Part shown: positions 32,612 through 41,196 of the stretch, in pieces | Layout: the number at the start of each line of letters is the position of its first letter | Numbering within the stretch: position 1 is the first letter of the stretch | DNA from: DAIOXA01 sp050949165 | GTDB taxonomy: Bacteria > Bacillota > Proteinivoracia > UBA4975 | NCBI GenBank assembly: GCA_050949165.1 | Contig: JBMNFF010000014.1 | Location: forward strand, 62,001 to 126,000 | Direction of reading: 5' to 3' | DNA: 64,000 bases | Translations under genes and position numbers: made by a program | Notes under the pieces: generated by a model | Databases searched by the model: none | Seen by the model: the letters and a program-made list of their open reading frames with translations, nothing else | Told to the model about the DNA's origin: nothing

Positions 32612-33706
32612 TTGAAATTCAAGCTATTGTCTTTACTGCTCATTCTGGCTTTCGTATTCGCCGCATGCAGCCCCGACACTCCTCCGCCTGATCCTGATCC
32701 CGACCCCGGCCAGGATCCCGGCATCGCTGACCCCGATCCCGAGCCGGACCCGGAGCCCTTTGATTTTTCCCTTTATCGACCCAACGAGCTGGGGGAAATC
32801 CCCATCTGGATGTACCACAATATCAAAGAACCGGAATCAACTTGGGTGCGCACCCCGGACAATTTTCGCGCCGATCTGCAGCGCTTTTATGACCTGGGCT
32901 ATCGCCTGGTTTCTCTCACCGATGTCATCGCCAATAATATAGACATTCCCGCCGGGACAAGCCCCATGGTCCTGACCTTCGACGACGGCAACGCCAACAA
33001 TTTCAATCTGCTTAAAGATGAACGGGGAGAAATCGTCGTCGACCCCGACTGCGCCGTGGGCATCATCCTGGACTTTGCGGAAAAACATCCCGACATGGGC
33101 ACCGCCGCCACCTTCTTTGTCCACCTGCCCCACCCCTTTTCCCAGAAGGATTCCTGGTACACCTCCGAACACCGGACCTGGAAGTTGCAAAAGCTGGTAG
33201 AGTGGGGAATGGAGATTGGCAATCATTCCCTTAGGCACCCCCATCTGAGTAAGGATATCAAGTCCCTGGACCACCTTCTGGAAGAACTGGGCAAACCCCA
33301 GCAACTGATTGAGGAGCTGGTCCCGGGTTACAGGCTCAACTCCCTGGCCCTGCCCTACGGCAGCAAGCCCAAAGCGGAATGGCGGGATTACCTCCACAAG
33401 GGCCAGTTCCAGGGCGTCGAGTACCAGCATGACGCCGTCCTCCTGGTGGGTTCGACACCGGCCAAACCCTATAACCACGTGGGCTACTCGCCCCTGGCCA
33501 TGCCCAGAGTCCGGGCCAGCAACTACCCCGACGGCGGCGTGGGCGATTTCCTGGACAAGGCCCTGGCCCGCTTGAATAAGACCCGCTACATCAGCGACGG
33601 CGACCCGGATATCATCACCGTGCCTGAATCTGCCCTGGAAGACCTCAATCCAGAGAGCCTGGGCGATAAGGAACTCCGGACCTACAATCTGGAAGCAACC
33701 GAATAG
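32612..33706 (+). CDS. Polysaccharide deacetylase-family lipoprotein
   Basis: 364 residues from TTG 32612 (ribosome site GAAGGGAGG). The signal peptide ends in the lipobox FAAC (Cys19). A 30-residue linker of alternating Asp/Glu-Pro follows, then a NodB-like catalytic domain: MVLTFDDGNAN (about 118-128) supplies the aspartates, and GNHSLRHPHL (about 200-209) the zinc HSxxH motif. It would act outside the cell, tethered to the membrane, removing acetyl groups from cell-wall or surface glycans. The gene ends with its own terminator. Confidence 0.88.
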   Translation: MKFKLLSLLLILAFVFAACSPDTPPPDPDPDPGQDPGIADPDPEPDPEPFDFSLYRPNELGEIPIWMYHNIKEPESTWVRTPDNFRADLQRFYDLGYRLVSLTDVIANNIDIPAGTSPMVLTFDDGNANNFNLLKDERGEIVVDPDCAVGIILDFAEKHPDMGTAATFFVHLPHPFSQKDSWYTSEHRTWKLQKLVEWGMEIGNHSLRHPHLSKDIKSLDHLLEELGKPQQLIEELVPGYRLNSLALPYGSKPKAEWRDYLHKGQFQGVEYQHDAVLLVGSTPAKPYNHVGYSPLAMPRVRASNYPDGGVGDFLDKALARLNKTRYISDGDPDIITVPESALEDLNPESLGDKELRTYNLEATE

Positions 33707-33709
33707 AAA

Positions 33710-33736
33710 GAGGGACCCCGCATCGGGTCCCTTTTC
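33710..33736 (+). terminator. Intrinsic terminator
   Basis: GGGACCC (33712-33718), a six-base loop and GGGTCCC (33725-33731) followed by TTTT, just after the deacetylase stop. Confidence 0.8.
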
Positions 33737-33886
33737 GCGCCAGCGGGGCACCGCTTGCCCATTATCTGGCCAGGTGGTGGATTGCACGCTATCTAAATTC
33801 TATGGTTGATAAACTGATAACTCAAGCCACCTATTGGCGAATCTGTCTACCTATCGGAGAGTTGGGCGCCTGTCACCAGGATATTA

Positions 33887-34678
33887 TCACCGCCGGCGCA
33901 AGATAATGGGCAAGCCGTAACTACATTCTTTTCTGCGACAAAACGAAGCGTCCCCGATGTCGCATTTTCTGCGACAAAACGAAGCGTCCCCGATGTCGCA
34001 GGCGAGGGCATTGGCTTCGGCCTTGCACTTCCAGGCATAGATCTCCACCCCCGCCGCCTCGGCTTCTGCCAGGGCTTGGGCAAAGGCGGGGTCGGTGCGC
34101 CAGTTGGGGGCAAACTCTGTGGCATCGTCCCGCTGGACGATGAAGAGTACTGCAGCCCGGTAACCCTCCCCCACGGCCTGAGCCAGCTCCCTCAGGTGCC
34201 GGGCGCCGCGGCTGGTGGGGGCGTCGGGAAACATGGCCACCCCCTCCTCCACCAGGGTCACCGACTTGACCTCCACCAGGGTGCGCTGACCATCGCCATC
34301 GGTGAAGGCAAAGTCCAGGCGACTCTCGCCAAATACATATTCCGCCTTTATATCCCGGGCCCCGGCAAAGGGGGGCAATTCATGCCCTCCCGCCAGCAGC
34401 TGGCCCACCAGGTAGTTGGGCAGGCGGGAGTCCAGGGAGACCCAGGTGTCCCCGGTCTTTACCAGCATCAGGTCCCAGGCCGTCTTGCGCTTGGAGCCGG
34501 TCCCCTTCCGCACCTGCACAGGGGCGCCGGGCAGCAACAGTTCCCCCAGGCGGCCCGAGGTGGGCACATGGGCCTCGAGGACAGCTCCATCTATCTCCAC
34601 TTGGGCCACAAACCGATTCAACCTCTGCACAAACCGGGCCGGGCGAAACTCGCCGGGTACATACAATGTCATCTGCAT
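33887..34678 (-). CDS. sfsA: SfsA-family protein with repeat-derived C-terminal tail
   Basis: 263 residues from ATG 34678 (GGAGAAGGGACGG). A much longer open frame upstream is antisense to the ABC-F gene and is rejected. The first 230 residues match SfsA: an OB-like start (FVQRLNRFVAQVEIDG, HVPTSGRLGELL) and a nuclease-like core (GESRLDFAF...TLVEVKSVTL, PDAPTSRGARHL). SfsA binds DNA and is linked to maltose regulation in E. coli; nuclease activity is inferred from the fold. The last 33 residues are unusual: a 12-residue unit CDIGDASFCRRK occurs twice, encoded by two tandem copies of the 36-bp repeat. Confidence 0.88.
   Translation of the reverse strand: MQMTLYVPGEFRPARFVQRLNRFVAQVEIDGAVLEAHVPTSGRLGELLLPGAPVQVRKGTGSKRKTAWDLMLVKTGDTWVSLDSRLPNYLVGQLLAGGHELPPFAGARDIKAEYVFGESRLDFAFTDGDGQRTLVEVKSVTLVEEGVAMFPDAPTSRGARHLRELAQAVGEGYRAAVLFIVQRDDATEFAPNWRTDPAFAQALAEAEAAGVEIYAWKCKAEANALACDIGDASFCRRKCDIGDASFCRRKECSYGLPIILRRR
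33931..34000 (-). repeat. Two tandem 36-bp copies of the TGCGACA...TGTCGCA repeat, inside sfsA 3' end
   Basis: Identical 34-base blocks start at 33931 and 33967, period 36. The palindromic cores are 33934-33964 and 33970-34000 with arms TGCGACA/TGTCGCA. On the minus strand they match repeat copy A at 31611. The period is a multiple of three, so the sfsA frame stays open. Confidence 0.92.
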
Positions 34679-34723
34679 CCGTCCCTTCTCCAATAGAGTT
34701 CGCCCCCACCCCCGCCAATTCCT

Positions 34724-34752
34724 TTGACAATAAACAGCCAAGGGGCTATCAT
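34724..34752 (+). promoter_or_regulatory. Promoter for the ABC-F gene
   Basis: TTGACA (34724-34729), 17 bases, TATCAT (34747-34752), then GGGAGGGA and ATG 34772. It rules out the longer start at 34724. Confidence 0.7.
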
Positions 34753-34771
34753 TTTCACGGGAGGGACTGCT

Positions 34772-36673
34772 ATGATTCTCGTGGCCACCGACAAAATTTA
34801 TAAAGATTACAGCGCCGAACCGGTGCTGGAAGCAATAGATCTTCAGGTCAAAAAGGGGCAGAAGGTCGCCCTCATTGGCCCCAACGGCAGCGGCAAGACC
34901 ACCCTGCTCAGGATAATTGCCGGCGAACTGGAACCGGATTCTGGTCGGGTGATGCTGGCCAAGGGTTGCAAAGTGGGCTACCAGCGCCAGAAATTTACAT
35001 TCACTCCGGGCAGTACGGTGCTGGAAGAAGGGCTCTCGGTCTTCGCCCATCTGGCGGAGCTGGAAGAGGAACTGCGCCGCCTGGAACAGGACCTGAACGG
35101 GGAAGAGGCCCTGAACAAGTACGCCCAACTCAGCCATGAATTTGAGGAGCGGGGCGGCTACAGCTATCCCGCCCGCACCCGCAGCGTCCTCCACGGACTG
35201 GGCTTTTCCGAGGCCGAGCTGGATCAGGAGGTAGCCCTCCTCAGCGGCGGCCAGCAGAGCCGTCTCGCCCTGGCAAAACTGCTCCTCTCGGATCCCGACC
35301 TCCTGCTCCTGGACGAACCCACCAACCACCTGGACATCGCGGCCATCACCTGGCTGGAATCCTACCTGAAGGGCTTCCAAGGCGGACTCCTCATGGTTTC
35401 CCACGACCGCCGCTTTTTGGAGAATCTGGCCGACACCGTCTGCGAGCTGGTGGGAAGGAAAATGGAGATTTACCCTGGCAACTATCAATTTTACCGCCGG
35501 GAACGGCAACAGCGCCGGGAGAAGGCGCTCCGGGACTATTTGGCCCAGCAGGAATATATCAAGCGCACCCAGGAGTTTATCGCCCGCAATATCGAGGGAC
35601 AGAATACCAAGCAGGCCCAGAGTCGCCGCCGGGAACTGGAAAAGCTGGATCGCCTGGAGGCCCCGCCCGGAGAAACCATCAAGGCCAGCTTTAAATTCGA
35701 GCAGCGCCGCCCCAGCGGCCGCCACGTCCTCACCGTCAAGGGCCTGAGCAAGTCCTTTGCCGGCAAAGAGGTGTTTCGCAACCTCAGCTTTCAGCTGGAG
35801 CGGAAAGAGAAGGCCGGCCTCATCGGTCCCAACGGCTGCGGCAAGACCACCCTTCTGGAAATTATCTGCGGCCTCCAAAGCCCCGACTCCGGCAGCGTCC
35901 ACCTCGGCCACTATGTGGAGCCTGCCTATTTCAGCCAGATGCGCAATGACCTCGACCCTGACAATACAGCCGCCGAGGAAATCTGGACCCAGCGGCCCAC
36001 CTGGACCCGGGGCGAAGTGCAGAACCTCCTGGCCCGCTTTCTCTTCCGGGGGGATGACGCCTTTAAGCTGGTCAAGAACATGAGCGGCGGCGAGGCCGGG
36101 CGCCTGGCCCTGGCCAAACTCTTGCTGTGCAGGGCCAATTTTCTGGTCCTGGACGAGCCCACCAACCATTTGGACCTGGACAGCAAAGAGGTATTGGAGG
36201 AAGCCCTGGACCAATATCCCGGCACCATCCTCACCGTCTCCCACGACCGCTCCTTCCTTTCCCGGGTCACCGATGTCACCCTGGAAATGAGTCCGGGGGG
36301 AATCAGGCGCTACCATGGCAATTACGATTACTGGCTGGCCAAAAAAGAGGAAGAAGCCCGGGCCGAGGAATTTGCCCGCCAGCAGGGGACAATCCCAGAA
36401 GATAGTGAAAAAATTCCGGAAGCCAAGCGCGCCACCGCCAAACTCTCTCCCAACGAAATCTATCGCCGGGAGCGGCGCCTGGCCCAGCTGGAAAAAGATA
36501 TAGCGGCCGCCGAGGACCGCCAAAACCAACTGAACCGGGAAATCGCTGAGGCCGGTTCCGACCATATAAAGTTGCATGAACTCAGTCACCAGCTGCACCA
36601 GCTGGAAAAGAAGCTGGAAAGAGCTTATCGGGAATGGGAATCCATCAGCCAGGAGCTGGAGGAAAACTCATAG
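34772..36673 (+). CDS. ABC-F family ATPase
   Basis: 633 residues from ATG 34772. Two ABC domains without membrane segments: Walker A GPNGSGKT (about 36-43) and GPNGCGKT (about 352-359), signatures LSGGQQSR (about 157) and MSGGEAGR (about 437), and Walker B LLLLDEPTNHLD and FLVLDEPTNHLD. The arginine-rich inter-domain linker is present. The C-terminus (about 550-633) is a coiled coil, as in Uup/YfmR-like members. ABC-F proteins act on ribosomes, rescuing stalled translation or giving antibiotic protection; which subfamily is uncertain. The final 49 bases overlap the convergent gene. Confidence 0.9.
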   Translation: MILVATDKIYKDYSAEPVLEAIDLQVKKGQKVALIGPNGSGKTTLLRIIAGELEPDSGRVMLAKGCKVGYQRQKFTFTPGSTVLEEGLSVFAHLAELEEELRRLEQDLNGEEALNKYAQLSHEFEERGGYSYPARTRSVLHGLGFSEAELDQEVALLSGGQQSRLALAKLLLSDPDLLLLDEPTNHLDIAAITWLESYLKGFQGGLLMVSHDRRFLENLADTVCELVGRKMEIYPGNYQFYRRERQQRREKALRDYLAQQEYIKRTQEFIARNIEGQNTKQAQSRRRELEKLDRLEAPPGETIKASFKFEQRRPSGRHVLTVKGLSKSFAGKEVFRNLSFQLERKEKAGLIGPNGCGKTTLLEIICGLQSPDSGSVHLGHYVEPAYFSQMRNDLDPDNTAAEEIWTQRPTWTRGEVQNLLARFLFRGDDAFKLVKNMSGGEAGRLALAKLLLCRANFLVLDEPTNHLDLDSKEVLEEALDQYPGTILTVSHDRSFLSRVTDVTLEMSPGGIRRYHGNYDYWLAKKEEEARAEEFARQQGTIPEDSEKIPEAKRATAKLSPNEIYRRERRLAQLEKDIAAAEDRQNQLNREIAEAGSDHIKLHELSHQLHQLEKKLERAYREWESISQELEENS

Positions 36674-38736
36674 TAGAGCAGGGGCAGAGTCAGGTAGAGC
36701 AGGGTTGTGGCCGCCGCCACCACGCCGGAATCGTTGAATAGCAAGGCCGCCAGGGCCGCAACCATCGCCCCCCGCACCTGGGGCCAGCGCCGGCCCAGCC
36801 GCCTGGCGAAGTACTGACGCCTGGCAAAGAGCATCCACAGGGCTGCCACCAAGAGCGCAACAAAGGCCCTACTCCACAACGACCAGCGCATCAGCCGCCA
36901 GGCCATGTCCAGCTTGCGCTGCACCGCCAGCCAAAATTCACCTGGCTCCGAGAGCACTACAGCGAAGAACCGACCCACGTGAGATTGATTCGAGCCGATA
37001 TTGAGCAGAACCAAGGCAAGACCGGCGCCGCCAAAAGCCAGCACCGCAAGATAGCGGTGTTTTTTATTGCGGAAAAACTCCAACCCCGTCAAAGCGGTGG
37101 AAAACCCCAGGAGGGCAGCCAGGGTGCCGCCAAAATTGGCGCCCACCCCGGGCAGCATGAGGATGAGGATGACGGCTGCGAAGGCCAACGCAGCCGGCAG
37201 CTTGCGCTTGTCGAGGAAATTTCCCACCGCCAGGAGGGTGCTGCCCAGGAGCACGCCCATGAACTCGTTGCCAATCCCGTAATAGCGGGCGCCGGCGATG
37301 GCATCGTAGCCCAGGATGGAGCGCTGCTGTAGCCAGGCGCCAAGGAGGGCGTCGATGACTACAGCCAGGGCGGTAACCGCCCCCAGGACAGGCATGGCCA
37401 GTTCCGGCTTCAGCCTGACCAGGACCAGGGCTATCAGCAGTGCCGAAACGAGCCAAAGGGGTATGAGCCAGTAAGAGCCGGAAAATATACCCAGCGCCAG
37501 CAGGACCAAGGGGCTGGCGGTAACTGCGGCCAGGGCCAGCCTCAGCAGCCCCCGGCGCCGCCACTTTAAAAAGAGCGCGGCCAGGGACAGGCCCACCAGG
37601 ACGATAATCACCGCGATATAGCCCTTTACCAGGGGGGAGCGCAATTTGTACACCCCGGCCATCTGCTCCTCCCGGGCCAGAAGATAGCGAACCGGCTGGG
37701 CCTGGGCCAGACAGGTCATGGGCTGGCCGTGGATGTCGCCGGGGGTGTACAGGTCAAAGTGCTGGAGGATGGTGGCGGTGATGTCGTAATTGGCCACCAC
37801 CCCAGGCCGGCGGGTGGTGGGAGAAGTGAGGAGTCCCCCTTCAAATCCCCGGCCATAGGCCAGGACCGGGACCAGCAGTTTGCCGGCCTCGGCCCCCAGC
37901 TCTCGGTCGCTCTGAAGTCCCGCCACCAGGAGCAGGTCTCCCTCCCCTGTCGCCTCCAGCAAATGGGCCAGGAGCCGGTCCAATTGGACCAGGGCATCCC
38001 GGCGCAACCGGGCGCGGATTTCCTCCAGGGTATAGCCGGAATAGGCCATGGCCCGGCTGGTATCTCCCAGGTCTATGACCAGCAAGTCGGTTTCCGCCAG
38101 TTGCTGAATCCCTTCCACGAATTTGGTCAGATCCGATTGGCGGCCAAAGGGTTGGGAAGGATCCTCCCGCAATAGCTCAGCGCCCACCTGCCCGGCGGGG
38201 ATGATGCCCTGGGAATCGGCGACGATGGCCGCGGCCGGGCGGTTTGCCTCAAAGGTATCTGCATTGACCAGGGCAGCCACCGTCTTGCCGCCCGTCCTCA
38301 GGGTCTCGGTCAGATAACCCAATCGGACGGTGTGCAAGAGCTCGGAGTTGGCGGCGGCAATCTGGGCAATGGCTGGCATCACCAGCGACCCCGGCGGAGG
38401 AAGAACCCCTGTGCGGCGGGCATGCACCTCCCCGGCCTGGTCAGCTTCTATCCAGTCATCCCGACAAAAGACCTTGCCCGCTCCCGGTCCCAGGGCCCTG
38501 CTCCCCGAAGCCAGGGTGAGGACAGAGTTTTCGGGAGAGCGCCCACCGGCGGTATTGGCATTGGCCAACCCCACAGCGCCATGCTCCAGGAGGAAGCGGA
38601 AACTGGGCAGAGCGGGATCGGTCAGGTGCTGGAGATTGATTCCGTCCATGATAACCAGGCGTACCTTGCCCTGGGCGGCAACGGGGCTGCTCAGCACCGC
38701 CAGAATCAGGAGGGAAGCGATGAAGACCCTAGCCAT
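36625..38736 (-). CDS. Phosphatase-like exported domain fused to a polytopic membrane domain, unknown
   Basis: 703 residues from ATG 38736, which overlaps the stop of the upstream glycosyltransferase gene. A signal peptide (ARVFIASLLILAVLSSPVAAQG) leads to an outside domain of about 370 residues with an alkaline-phosphatase-superfamily feel (VRLVIMDGINLQHL; DLLVIDLGDTSRAM; GVVANYDITATILQHF). Then come ten or so membrane segments (about 395-690), including a notable YGIGNEFMGVLLGS motif. I do not recognise a named family. Coupling to a glycosyltransferase suggests a role in surface-polymer or lipid-head-group handling. The 3' end runs 49 bases into the ABC-F gene on the other strand. Confidence 0.75.
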   Translation of the reverse strand: MARVFIASLLILAVLSSPVAAQGKVRLVIMDGINLQHLTDPALPSFRFLLEHGAVGLANANTAGGRSPENSVLTLASGSRALGPGAGKVFCRDDWIEADQAGEVHARRTGVLPPPGSLVMPAIAQIAAANSELLHTVRLGYLTETLRTGGKTVAALVNADTFEANRPAAAIVADSQGIIPAGQVGAELLREDPSQPFGRQSDLTKFVEGIQQLAETDLLVIDLGDTSRAMAYSGYTLEEIRARLRRDALVQLDRLLAHLLEATGEGDLLLVAGLQSDRELGAEAGKLLVPVLAYGRGFEGGLLTSPTTRRPGVVANYDITATILQHFDLYTPGDIHGQPMTCLAQAQPVRYLLAREEQMAGVYKLRSPLVKGYIAVIIVLVGLSLAALFLKWRRRGLLRLALAAVTASPLVLLALGIFSGSYWLIPLWLVSALLIALVLVRLKPELAMPVLGAVTALAVVIDALLGAWLQQRSILGYDAIAGARYYGIGNEFMGVLLGSTLLAVGNFLDKRKLPAALAFAAVILILMLPGVGANFGGTLAALLGFSTALTGLEFFRNKKHRYLAVLAFGGAGLALVLLNIGSNQSHVGRFFAVVLSEPGEFWLAVQRKLDMAWRLMRWSLWSRAFVALLVAALWMLFARRQYFARRLGRRWPQVRGAMVAALAALLFNDSGVVAAATTLLYLTLPLLYYEFSSSSWLMDSHSR

Positions 38737-39736
38737 GGACAACCTGCCTGTAAACGTCCAGAGTGCGCTCCACCATCTGGGCGGCGCTGTGTTTGGCCCG
38801 GACATGCTCAAAGGCCGCCCGGCGCATGGCCTCGGTCTCTTCCCGATTGTTGAGAATCTGTTTAACCGCCCGGGCAATGGCGCCGAATTCATCCACCCGG
38901 ACCAGGATTCCCGTCTGCCGGTGCCTGACCAATTCCGGCACCCCGCCTACGGCGGTGGCCACCACCGGCACGCCCATGGCCATGGCCTCCAGGATGGAAA
39001 TCCCCAACCCTTCGCTGCGGGTAGGCAAGACGAAAACGCTGATCCCCTTGAGAAGGCTGGGGACATCCTGGCAATGCCCGAGAAATTTGACTGTGTTTTT
39101 CAGCCCCAGGCTTTGGGCCATGTACTTCAGTTCATTCTCCGCCGGGCCATGGCCAATGATCACTGCTTTGAGCTCCGGGATTTCGGGGCGCAACAGTTGA
39201 ACGGCACGCAGAAACACGTCGACGCCCTTGCTGGGTACCAGCCTGGCTACGACGCCCACCACCGGCCCGGAGGACCAGGGCGGGAGCTCCTGGGGCATAT
39301 CGATGCCGTTGGCGATCACCTCGGTGCGCTCGTCGGGGACCTTCAGGACATTCCAGGCGTAATTGCGCAGGAAAGCGGAAACTGCCACCCATTTGGCGGT
39401 ACACGACCGCAGCATGTTTTCAGTCAGGATGGCGCAGCGTCCGGCGATGCCCCCGGCCTGCAGCGTGTTGTGGATGGTGACCAAAGCGGGAATTCCCAGC
39501 ATCCTCGCCGCCACCCGCCCTACTGCCCCACCCTGGAAGCCGTGACAGTGAACCAGGTCATACCTGCCCCTTTTCAATTCCCGGGCCACCTGAACCAGAG
39601 AATTGGGCCTGACCGTCGCCGGCGGGGCCAGGGCAGACTCGACTCCCCTGACCGCCAGGCCCTGGCGCAGTTGCCTAATATGGCTGGCGATTCCACCACT
39701 GTTAGGCCCGGCCACGTGCAATACCTTCATTTTCAT
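38729..39736 (-). CDS. GT4-family glycosyltransferase
   Basis: 335 residues from ATG 39736 behind ACGGGGGG; the longer frame is rejected for lack of a ribosome site. GT-B fold: N-terminal PNSGGIASHIRQL acceptor region, and the C-terminal donor site with PTRSEGLGISILEAMAMGVPVVA (the EX7E motif, about 252-274). It transfers a sugar from a nucleotide-sugar to a lipid or polysaccharide at the inner membrane face. Overlaps the following membrane gene by eight bases, indicating a two-gene operon. Confidence 0.9.
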   Translation of the reverse strand: MKMKVLHVAGPNSGGIASHIRQLRQGLAVRGVESALAPPATVRPNSLVQVARELKRGRYDLVHCHGFQGGAVGRVAARMLGIPALVTIHNTLQAGGIAGRCAILTENMLRSCTAKWVAVSAFLRNYAWNVLKVPDERTEVIANGIDMPQELPPWSSGPVVGVVARLVPSKGVDVFLRAVQLLRPEIPELKAVIIGHGPAENELKYMAQSLGLKNTVKFLGHCQDVPSLLKGISVFVLPTRSEGLGISILEAMAMGVPVVATAVGGVPELVRHRQTGILVRVDEFGAIARAVKQILNNREETEAMRRAAFEHVRAKHSAAQMVERTLDVYRQVVHG

Positions 39737-39788
39737 CCCCCCGTACCCACCTATTTTGACCAGGGAGGGACAAGGTATACCTGGGCAA

Positions 39789-39817
39789 TTGCCCTGAGGG
39801 AATATTAGAGGTAGAAT
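39789..39817 (+). promoter_or_regulatory. Possible promoter for the nicotinate phosphoribosyltransferase gene
   Basis: TTGCCC (39789-39794), 17 bases, TAGAAT (39812-39817). Moderate match; gives a leader of about 65 bases. Confidence 0.4.
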
Positions 39818-39889
39818 AGAGGCAAATGAATACCTGGGAGGCAATGCCGATGTACAATTCCTGTACTATTTGCCAAAGGAGAAGCGATT

Positions 39890-41185
39890 ATGGCTGTTAA
39901 AACCCGACTTTCACCCCATGTATTTAAAGTCCCGACGGAGAAGGTGCGGGCAGGATACTATTCCGATAAGTACTTTACCCGCTATGTAGATATCCTGCGC
40001 CGGGACAACCTCCATCAGAAGGTGACCTATCAGTTCTTCCCCCGGGAAGACGCAATCGTCGCCGGCCTGGACGAAGCCTGCGCCATCCTGCGCAGCGGCA
40101 CCGGCTACTACACCGACCCGGATAAGGCCAAGGCTCTGTTCCAGCAACTCCTGCAGGTGGAAGACCAAATTGCCATAGCCGAATACCAACTGGACCGAGC
40201 CGGCATGGAGGAAGGCACCTCGAGGCGCATAAAACTCCGGGAACAGCTCATGGACCTCTGGGTGGACAAATGGCAGGAGATCGAAGTCCTCGCCCTGTAC
40301 GATGGGGATGAGGCTGCCAAGGGAGAACCCATCCTGGTCATCAAGGGCGATCCCGTATACTTTGGCCACCTGGAGACACTGCTCCTGGGAGTAATCGCCC
40401 GGGCCACCAGCACTGCCACCAGCGTCAAAAAAGTGGTCACCGCCAGCCGGGGCAAACCGATCATCTTCTTCTCGGCCCGCTTTGACCACCACTGGGTCCA
40501 GACCACCGATGGTTATGCCGCCTTCAAAGCCGGCGCCTTTGGCGTTTCCACCGACGCCAACGCCGACTATTGGGGCTCGGAAGCCCAGGGCACAATTCCC
40601 CACGCCCTGATCTCCTGCTATCATGGCGATACCTCCGCTGCCGCCCTGGCCTTTGACCGCCACATTCCCCCCTCCGTCAACCGCTTGGTCCTGGTGGACT
40701 GGGAAAACGACTGCCTGGGCACCACCATAAAAGTGGTGGGGGACTTCTACCGGCACTTTGTTGGCGAGGAGTTTATCCCCGGTAAAACCAATCCTTCGCC
40801 GGTAATCGGCGAGGGTAAGGGCAAGATTTGGGGCGTTCGCTTCGACACCTCGGGGAACATGCGGGATGCCTCCGTCACCCCCCGGGATGAGAGTTCCTTC
40901 GGAGTCTGTCCTGAGCTGGTGTGGAAGGCTCGGCGCTACTTTGACAAGATGGGGCTCGAGAACCTGAAAATCATGGTTTCCGGCGGCTTCGGCGCCGAGA
41001 AGATCGAGCTCTTTGAAAAGCTGGGTGTGCCTGTGGACCTGTACGGCGTCGGCTCCACCCTGTTGCGCAAGAAGATCGACATCACCGCCGATGTGGTTGA
41101 GGTAGACGGCAAACCCATCGCCAAAGTCGGGCGCAAAAAAGGAGATTACTCTCGCCTTTCTCCGGTAAGCCTCAACGGAATTTGA
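39890..41185 (+). CDS. pncB: Nicotinate phosphoribosyltransferase
   Basis: 431 residues. It joins nicotinate to PRPP to give nicotinate mononucleotide in NAD salvage. The quinolinate/nicotinate PRTase fold is visible: DKYFTRYVDIL near the N-terminus, FFSARFDHHWVQ with active-site histidines (about 196-207), GVSTDANADYWG, RFDTSGNMRD, and the phosphate-binding VSGGFGAEKI and YGVGSTLL. Ribosome site AAAGGAGAAGCG. Hydroxylases in this window may also use nicotinate-like rings, but no operon link exists. Confidence 0.9.
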   Translation: MAVKTRLSPHVFKVPTEKVRAGYYSDKYFTRYVDILRRDNLHQKVTYQFFPREDAIVAGLDEACAILRSGTGYYTDPDKAKALFQQLLQVEDQIAIAEYQLDRAGMEEGTSRRIKLREQLMDLWVDKWQEIEVLALYDGDEAAKGEPILVIKGDPVYFGHLETLLLGVIARATSTATSVKKVVTASRGKPIIFFSARFDHHWVQTTDGYAAFKAGAFGVSTDANADYWGSEAQGTIPHALISCYHGDTSAAALAFDRHIPPSVNRLVLVDWENDCLGTTIKVVGDFYRHFVGEEFIPGKTNPSPVIGEGKGKIWGVRFDTSGNMRDASVTPRDESSFGVCPELVWKARRYFDKMGLENLKIMVSGGFGAEKIELFEKLGVPVDLYGVGSTLLRKKIDITADVVEVDGKPIAKVGRKKGDYSRLSPVSLNGI

Positions 41186-41196
41186 GGTAAGGCCTC

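Noticed and set aside
33931..34000. CRISPR array
   Set aside because: Only two adjacent copies with no spacers; the same unit occurs singly at 31611.
33887..34020. Frameshift or pseudogene at the sfsA 3' end
   Set aside because: The repeat period is 36 bases, so the frame stays open to a normal stop; the core domain is complete.
33887..36598. A 903-codon open frame on the minus strand joined to sfsA
   Set aside because: All of it beyond 34678 is antisense to the ABC-F gene; a ribosome site and typical SfsA start lie at 34678.
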